64,000 nt of DNA from Alopecurus myosuroides (lineage: Eukaryota; Streptophyta; Magnoliopsida; Poales; Poaceae), in assembly GCA_028641055.1 (NCBI GenBank), contig CM054063.1:180178756-180242755 (forward strand), written 5' to 3'. Every line of letters starts with the position of its first letter. Position 1 is the first letter of the stretch. A program made the position numbers and the translations under genes. The notes beneath the pieces were generated by a model. It did no database searches and was not told where the DNA came from. It saw nothing but the letters and a program-made list of their open reading frames with translations. Positions 57,245 to 64,000 of this stretch are shown piece after piece.

Positions 57245-57775
57245 ATGGGTCGTCCAGTTTTCCCTATTCCTATGTACATCAACGGAACAGTTGTCCACGT
57301 CTCTGTGCCTCTTCCGTTCAGCGACCACGTTCCCTTAGCTATGGTGCCACCTCCTTCTGATGAGAGCTACCCGTGTCAGCCAGGTTTTTCACCGGATTTG
57401 TTTGCGTCTGCAGGTAGCGGCGGCTCGACTGAAGAAAGGGCTGACGGCGGCAACGGTGCCCACATGTTTACCGACGACGAGGCCGAGCCCGAGGTTCCAT
57501 ATGACGAGCTTACTGAGCATGACACCATTCTATCAGATAAAGCTACGATGGAAGATAACGAACAGGGTGGTGCTCTTGCCATTCTGTCAGGTGAGACTAC
57601 GAAGGGAGGCAACAAACTCGGTGGCGCTACCGCCATTCCGTCAGGTGAGGCTATGGAGGCAGACAACAAGTCTAGTGGCACTCTTGTTCCACATGCCTGC
57701 CAACATCTAGAGCCAAAGAAGGAGATCATTGTGATCCTCTCATCAGACGACGAAGACGGCGATGCAGGATATTAG
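57245..57775 (+). CDS. Small acidic protein with 18-residue repeats and a SUMO-interaction-like C-terminus
   Basis: This is a 176-residue open frame from ATG 57,245, the first ATG after the TATA box and predicted start. Residues 1-45 are Pro- and hydrophobic-rich (MGRPVFPIPMYINGTVV). The middle is acidic and Gly/Ser-rich. Residues about 97-150 contain three imperfect 18-residue repeats of the form GE(T/A)xxxxNxxGGAxAIPS, encoded by 54-bp DNA repeats. The protein ends IIVILSSDDEDGDAGY, a hydrophobic core followed by Ser and acidic residues, which is the layout of a SUMO-interacting motif. No enzyme domain is visible. A promoter-like region and a clean frame suggest a genuine gene, but I do not recognise a family. 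Confidence 0.55.
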   Translation: MGRPVFPIPMYINGTVVHVSVPLPFSDHVPLAMVPPPSDESYPCQPGFSPDLFASAGSGGSTEERADGGNGAHMFTDDEAEPEVPYDELTEHDTILSDKATMEDNEQGGALAILSGETTKGGNKLGGATAIPSGEAMEADNKSSGTLVPHACQHLEPKKEIIVILSSDDEDGDAGY

Positions 57776-59206
57776 CCACGTTTCTCATGATTGTAGTAGT
57801 GTTGCTGGTTATTGGCAATAGTAGTAGTAGATGCTAGCATAAGATGTAGTTAGTTACCTCTGTCGTACTTCTGTGCCTTCATGTTTGTGAGCTATGGAGA
57901 CGATAATGTAATGGTCATGCTTAGGAGTAGTTGCGAAATATGTAACGACTGTGCATGTAACTGTTTAATAATTATATGATAATAGTCATTCAGTGTAAAA
58001 TGTTTTAGTTATAATTTCTTTTTGTTGTTTTACTCATACTATCTGTTTGAATAGCAATATATAATTCTGCATTTAGATATATGTAAAACATCATTTGTTT
58101 GTTTTTTCATGCTACAAAAATTCCAACAGTCAAAATGCAACAAAATTTCCGCGATGAGAGGATAAAAAAAGAAAAGACAATATGAGTTAAACTTTGGCGA
58201 CATGCTTATTGCAATTTAATATAGTTAGCTTGACTTTAATAAAGGCCCATGTTTTTACTTCAATTGTCACTTTGTGGGCCATGCAAACATGTAATTTCGA
58301 ATTGGGATGTACAGCCAAACATTAAATCCATAGCGAAACTGTAGCCTTTCAGTATAGAATCGGCCTATACCAGATCGGTCCATACCCATCTCTACTTCAC
58401 AGTTTGTGCTTTTTTAGTATGCTCAGAGAAGCACAGCTTCAATCAAAGGTGATGATCTATATCCTATCGTATTTTCACTTATTATTAGCATATGAGTTAT
58501 AGTATATCATTTTTTGTGAAAATATAAGTTGAGACATGTCTCTTTTTGTATACATTTTTTCTTCCTAATTTCTACTTAATTGTACTCGTTACACGAATAT
58601 GTTAACATCTAAAAGAATATAAGTTGAGCACCATTTATTTATGTTTTCATGTTACAAGGCAACTAGTATTTAAAATTCCAAGAATTTTCTACAATATGAG
58701 GATAAAAAAGGAAAAAGGGATGGGAATTAAGTCTTAACGATATGCTTATTACAACTTAATATGTCTGTAAAAATAGCTGAAGAGATGAAACTTACCCAGA
58801 ATGCACTTGGTGTTGCTATTTAGTTTTGATTTAGATGATCATTGCGGTTCATACTAAACTTGTAACTCCCATATGTAGCTATTTTTAATTGATGCGCAAA
58901 TCAAATATTCAAACAGATTTATGCTAGACATAACATGCAATTTATCATTTCAGAAATTTGATATTTATACCTACATATCTATGCAATGCATTCCATATCA
59001 TAGATTCATACCATAAAAGACTATAGTGTAGATAAGTACTACAGAACTTGGTGCATTCAGATCATAAATTGGCTACATACATGCTATCTAGCATGGAACT
59101 TAATTTATTACAGGACATAGTTGGCCACATATATGTAGCACAACAAGCAAATATATAGTTTTGCTCCCAACTAGGATAGCTAGATGTTCACACAGTTTAT
59201 CTTGCT
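57776..59206. other. Non-coding, with duplicated blocks
   Basis: This holds the 3' flank of the small ORF, then AT-rich sequence. The block at about 58,075-58,220 recurs in diverged form at about 58,610-58,760 (shared GAGGATAAAAAAG and ATGCTTATT signatures). The block at 58,200-58,620 is a diverged copy of 60,530-61,420. No exon is supportable. Confidence 0.6.
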
Positions 59207-60100
59207 TTATAGCCCCTTATTTTTCAGAAAGAGAATATGCTTCTGAGTTCCAAGTCCAAATGCACCTGGCATAATCCTGTCCAGGTACAGCTTCAGGTTC
59301 CCTTCATGAGTCCTCCTAAACCAGAACATCACAATTTCACCTTCTCCATACTGCTCATCATTTATAACTGACATCCAATTTGAAGTCGTGATGGCATGCT
59401 TGTTGTTCTTCCCCATTTTAATCTTAACTTCTTTCATTTTTCTGCATTTGTTGTAGTACACTCTAATCTGATATCCAGTCTTTGTTAAGTACTTCTTCAG
59501 ATAGGCTTTAGTGTATTCTTGGCTGAAGTACTGGAATAAAGAAAAGACACAACAAATTAGTATGAGTATTAGAATACAACACTATAGCTAATGTGGAAGA
59601 CATACCATCTGCCATTTTCCTCTATCTGCAACCATTGCACCATTCATTGTGCAAACATACAGTGGGATCCTTGGTTGTCTTTGTTCACGTATGTCAAAAT
59701 GGCTTTTTCCTCAAGTAGCAATGCTACACGATTTGAGTACACACAGAACTCATCAAAGCTCTCATCGTTTTCCCATCTTGGTCATGTATTTACTGTGCAT
59801 TTCTTGATATAGCACTGCTTACATACATGTGCATTTTGACCCTACAGTTTGCCAAGTACAAGATTGGTCCTACGGATATACATACATTTGATAGTCATTC
59901 CCAGATCTTTTTCTACCTCAGTAATGCACTCTAGGCAATGTTCTTATTTACCCTCAGATTGCATACTCTGATTCTCATCATCAGATTGCATACTTTGATT
60001 TTCATCATCAGATTGCATGTCTTGTTCCCCGCCATCGGAGGACATGCTTTGATTTTCAGCAATCGTACCAGCATCAGAGTCAGATGAAATATCACAGATC
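59207..60100 (-). pseudogene. B3-domain-like gene, decayed
   Basis: The best part is an exon from 59,530 (after TATTCCAG) to the stop at 59,207: YFSQEYTKAYLKKYLTKTG, later SNWMSVINDEQYGEGEIVMF and NLKLYLDRI. The order basic strand, (N/G)W, acidic turn, GE.V.F, LK.Y.D is that of a plant B3 DNA-binding domain. Upstream, 59,890-59,607 carries CKQCYIKKC and ENDESFDEFCVYSNRVALLLEE. It is damaged by a stop (TGA near 59,790) and a frameshift near 59,670 before the donor at 59,606. Further upstream an acidic repeat region (59,955-60,060) encodes SDDENQSMQ units. Family assignment is moderate. Confidence 0.5.
59955..60060 (-). repeat. 27-bp coding repeat, four units
   Basis: Units start at 59,955, 59,982, 60,009 and 60,036. 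On the minus strand they encode ENQSMQSDD-like nonapeptides in the acidic upstream part of the B3-like pseudogene. Confidence 0.88.
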
Positions 60101-60609
60101 GAAGAACCACAAAATATTCAAACTAATGTACATCTTACCACAGATCGAAAACCAACAAAATAATCAAACTATTGTATCTAGATCTATATTCCAGGGTCAA
60201 CATAACTCTAGAACATGGAGGAAAAAAGTGGAAGAGTGGAAACATAACGCCGAGATTTGGAAAAATAAACCAAGATTAAGAAAACACACTAACTTGAAAA
60301 TTTGTAGATTAACGCCGATGCTTGATTTGATGCCGGCGAACTCTCGATCTTGTGAAGCGAATGTGTGTGTGTCGAGTGGGTGGGAGCGTTTAATGGCAAG
60401 GTGATTACTACGGGGAGAGAGTGGGCAGTGATTTTGAGTGGAAGTCAGGAAGACAGGCGAGAGGCACTTGCAGCTGGGCCTTCCTCATAGTGCATATCGC
60501 TACGCCCACCTCCTTTTCGGCTACTCGTATTTCAATTTAGTGTAGTTAACCCCACAACATTGAAAGCCCATGTTTCTATTTCAGTTACTAATTTGTGGCC
60601 CATATGAAC

Positions 60610-60952
60610 ACATAATTCAGAACTGGGCTGTATAGCTAGATATTAAATTCGTAACTGAAATATAGCTTCTAAGAACAAAATCGGCCCATATTAGATTGGC
60701 CCATACAAAGTACCTAAGAGCTTCTGCGTAAACCACCGCATGCATCTACTACGCGTCGTAAACTCTCATGTGTTGTTTTTACATAATTCAGAACTGGGTT
60801 GTATAGCTAGATATTAAATTCGTAACTGAACTATAGCCTCTAAGAACAAAATCGGCCCATATCAGATCGGCCCATACAAAGTACCTAAGAGCTTCCGCGT
60901 AAACCCACCGCATGCATCTACTACGTGTCGTAAACTCTCATGTGTTGTTTTT
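60610..60952. repeat. 171-bp tandem duplication
   Basis: ACATAATTCAGAACTGGG starts the copies at 60,610 and 60,781. They are about 95% identical by eye and include AAATCGGCCCATAT and GCATGCATCTACTACG. A third, more diverged relative lies near 58,290-58,390. The array lies between the B3-like pseudogene and the RPA-like gene, where their promoters would be. Confidence 0.9.
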
Positions 60953-61577
60953 TATATGTTGATTGATACAACCAGAATCTTACACGTAAAACCACTACAT
61001 CGTTGTGCACGTGTCGTCGAGTAGTAGCTACTGCACCTATCTACGTGTGTTAGCCTCCTCCACAAGTAATACCTACCACTTAATACCAACAGCGTTCTTC
61101 TATTTAGGAGAAATTTTGTCGTTTATTCTCTTCTCTCGAGTTCTGTCTACGTCCTTTGTTTTCAAACGACTATTTTCCCTGTTTCTACTCCATCGGGCTA
61201 TGTAGATTGCACCTTTTTAGTGCTCTCAGAGAACTGCATCTTCAATCAAAGGTTACGATCCATATCCTATCGTATTTTCGCTTGTTATTGAAATATAAGT
61301 TAGGATGCGCTTTTTTTTTTATCAAAGTGTAAATTCAGGTATGTCTCTTCCTGTATGAATCTCATTGCTTTCTATCTTCTATTTAGTTTAAACGGGTTAA
61401 ATAGATATGTTAACATATCAAAGCAGTACGTTCTCTCGTTTTATTAGCACATCCATCTGATTTGCTTTTTTTCTTGATTTTATTCTCATGCTACAATTAA
61501 TAAATTGTTGTTTGTGTGTTTGTAGTTTTGTTTTGCCGTGCTTACACATAGTTTAATTTTTCTTTGGATTGCAGAAT

Positions 61578-63858
61578 ATGCAACATGTATTGTTAAAGAA
61601 CGTGTCTCGTCAATCTTGTCGGTCCAACATATTGGTTCGCTTAGCAAGGATATGGGAATTCAGAGACAACCAAACAGGAGCAATTTTATACGAAATAGAT
61701 TTCGTTGCAATTGATCGCCAGGTAAGGTTCATAAGTTTTGTTTCCACAAATTATTACTATCATAGGAAATAGTTTATAAAAACGTAATTCTTTGTGTTTA
61801 GGGTGGCATGATGGAAGGATATATTCCAAACAACAGGATTGATCAATTTAAAGATGACCTAAAGGAAGGATCAGTATACATGGTCAAACATTTTGTGGTA
61901 TCAGATGCAAAAAAAAATTAAATGTGTTGAGCATCCGTACATGATAAGATTTACCCAACGAACAAAAATGGTAGAAATACTAGCTATACCAGACAACTTT
62001 CCACGCTATGCCTATAACACAAAACCATTTAGTGTTCTGGCCACACGCATGAACGAAAATTCTATTCTTTCAGGTATGTTCTAATGCTTACTTATAGCTA
62101 AATTATTAAGTGTCGAACTAATAGAAATATTATTTGTACAAGATGTTGTGGGATTGGTAACATCAATCACGGATGTCGCCATATTTTCTTCAACACATCA
62201 GTCGAGGAGGCATATATTTTTAACAAACGGAAGGTATATTCATTTCAATTACATGTGTAATTACTTTTTAATCTAATTTCTGAATTAATATACCATTTTA
62301 CATACGCGGTGAGCGAGCTGTTATTACTTTATAGGGAAATCATGCAGAAGCATTTGAGGCTGAAGACGTGAAGTTGCAATCACATCAACAAGCTATGATC
62401 GTTCTCTTTGTTGGCATGACTGTTTCGCAGTTTTCCGGTAATCACGTTATCAAGTGCATTTTCCCCCTTTGGTACACACGTTTAAACACAAACTGCATTT
62501 GAATCTCAGTTATAACCCACAGGTTTGCCAGCATTCAAGAGCACGTCCGTTACAAAGTGGTATATAAATGCACCAATTCCTGAAGTGGTTTCCATCCGTG
62601 AGAGGTAAATTTTTTACCTAACAATTAAAATTAAAAAAGGATTATTGTATAGCAATAAAATTAACTTAATTCATAAAGTGCATTACAGTACCCAAGACCT
62701 CTCACACCTGATTGATGATCAAGGCTTATCAAAGCCTAAAGGAGAGCTGACTAAGACCACGTTGTCTACTCTTGCAGAATCATTCCCTTATGATCGTATT
62801 GTGAGTTTCCTTTAATCCTATATACATTCATCACCCAAGATCAAGCTCTTTGCTATCAAATTATAATCTTCGTTTATTTTAGTAATATTGTCAATATACC
62901 TTGATCTACATGTGCAAAAAATACAAAAAAGGTAGAGCTCCTTTTCGGGGTTAACTTATAGGAACACTCTTCTAATCAATTTAATAGAACGATTAAGCCG
63001 TAAAAAAGGATGTGCATTTTTTCAATTTAATTTGCAATAACACTCTGATAATTAACTTAATAGGGCGATCGTTTCAACATGAAAAATCGACTTACTAATT
63101 TAATCACAAAGGACAACTGGTGGTACTTATCATGCAAGTCATGCTGGAAAAAAATGCAGTCTGAAGGGGGCGTATACCAGTGTCCTAGGTGTCTATCTCA
63201 GCATGGACAACCACGGTAATTTGATCTATTATATTTTCCAAAGAATGCTCATATATATTATGCTGTCACGTGATTCAAGTTTTAGCTAAGAAATGTCTTT
63301 ATTTTTGAACTAGGTATAAAACAATTTATGCTGGTATTGATATATCCGAAACAGAGAGCAATTAACCAACTGTTGGTCATTTCACATTTCTTGGCCAAAA
63401 CGGTGTGACACTGATTGGCAAAGATGAAGCTTTGTTAATTCCTAACTATATTACGCCACCAACATCTACACCGAGCTACTTATTAGAACCTATTGGCAAA
63501 GACTACATCATCACCACTGAGCTTACAGATAATTCACCGGATGCTGATAATCTTTGTTTCCAAGTAAACGAGTCAGAAAAGATACATACCCTTTCTGCTA
63601 TTGAGAGTGCAAATATAGAATCTCTACTACCGTCTTCTTCCGAAATTTCAGAGAAAGACACACCACACCCCCCAGAAGATACAATTGCAGATATCGTTGG
63701 AAAGGTTCTCCTATTCTCATATTTTCTTCTTTATAGTAACCATAAATATATGTATAATCAGAGTATATAATATACTTATAAATTTTGCAGATAAAAGACA
63801 CTTCTGGAAGCAAAAAGAGAGAATCTACTCCTCCATTACAGCCTGATACCAAAAGAGG
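61578..63858 (+). pseudogene. RPA70-like (replication protein A large subunit) gene, continues past the window
   Basis: Exons by splice motifs: 61578-61721, 61802-62073, 62143-62233, 62335-62437, 62523-62604, 62689-62800, 63064-63215, 63314-63704, 63791-63858. They encode OB-fold segments of the RPA1 DNA-binding domains (YEIDFVAIDRQ, GYIPNNRIDQFKDDLKEGSVYMV, VVGLVTSITDV, GLPAFKSTSVTKWYIN). The RPA-C zinc motif is C-KS-C...C-PR-C in exon 7, and an acidic tail ends in a KKRE/KR basic patch. RPA binds single-stranded DNA, and plant Helitrons often encode such a protein. Lesions are a +1 shift in an A-run near 61,911-61,919, an apparent phase break between exons 3 and 4, and TAA at 63,363. Exon boundaries 3 and 4 are uncertain. 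Confidence 0.8.
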
Positions 63859-64000
63859 GTAATATAATTTTCATCATAAGTATATTATTTGTATGTTTGT
63901 ATTTTCCACTAACCATTTATATGAAATCATTAATATTTTTCTTTGTATGTTTCTATATTTTACACTAATTGTTTACAAGACATGTTTAATGTTTTAAAAT

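Overview
The window is plant nuclear DNA, almost certainly from a grass (Poaceae). It is AT-rich transposon sequence with GC-rich islands. It holds Tat-lineage Ty3/gypsy, Angela-like Ty1/copia, PIF/Harbinger and Helitron sequences, GT-AG introns and many nested insertions. I found no tRNA, rRNA, CRISPR array or bacterial-type operon. Apart from one or two small ORFs of unknown function (55.2-57.8 kb), everything recognisable is transposon-derived or a decayed gene fragment.

Layout. 1-2.2 kb: degenerate sequence, possibly an old LTR. 2.5-3.6 kb: a frameshifted gypsy gag fragment. 3.6-7.65 kb: part of a large minus-strand LTR. 7,778-9,820: a complete PIF/Harbinger transposon with an open transposase. 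11.0-11.9 kb: a 351-bp tandem repeat. From about 12.4 to 50.6 kb runs the Rep/helicase gene of a Helitron. It is heavily mutated and split by three later insertions. The first is a full Tat-type Ty3/gypsy element (13,593-44,618; 874-bp LTRs; target duplication GCGGT) lying in a Rep exon. Inside that element's pol gene, between RNase H and integrase, sits a 15.8-kb non-autonomous element on the minus strand with 6.08-kb LTRs (19,732-35,551; duplication CAATC). The third is a solo copia-type LTR (46,690-48,018; duplication ATTTT) in a Helitron intron. 50.6-55.2 kb holds tandem arrays and minus-strand gene fragments. 55.2-57.8 kb holds two plus-strand ORFs. 58-61.4 kb holds duplicated non-coding blocks and a minus-strand B3-like pseudogene. 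61.6 kb to the window edge holds a multi-exon RPA70-like pseudogene of the kind carried by plant Helitrons.

How the parts relate. The gypsy element encodes gag-protease, RT, two RNase H domains and integrase on the plus strand. Between pol and the 3' LTR it carries an eight-exon gene on the opposite strand, and all seven introns splice in frame into a 1,366-residue protein behind its own TATA-like box. LTR comparison by eye gives 8 mismatches in 874 bp for the gypsy element and about ten in 6.08 kb for the nested one. That matches the physical nesting: Helitron oldest, then gypsy, then the giant-LTR element. The antisense gene, the single stop codon between protease and RT, and the LTR-derived internal domain of the giant-LTR element are the points I would examine first.
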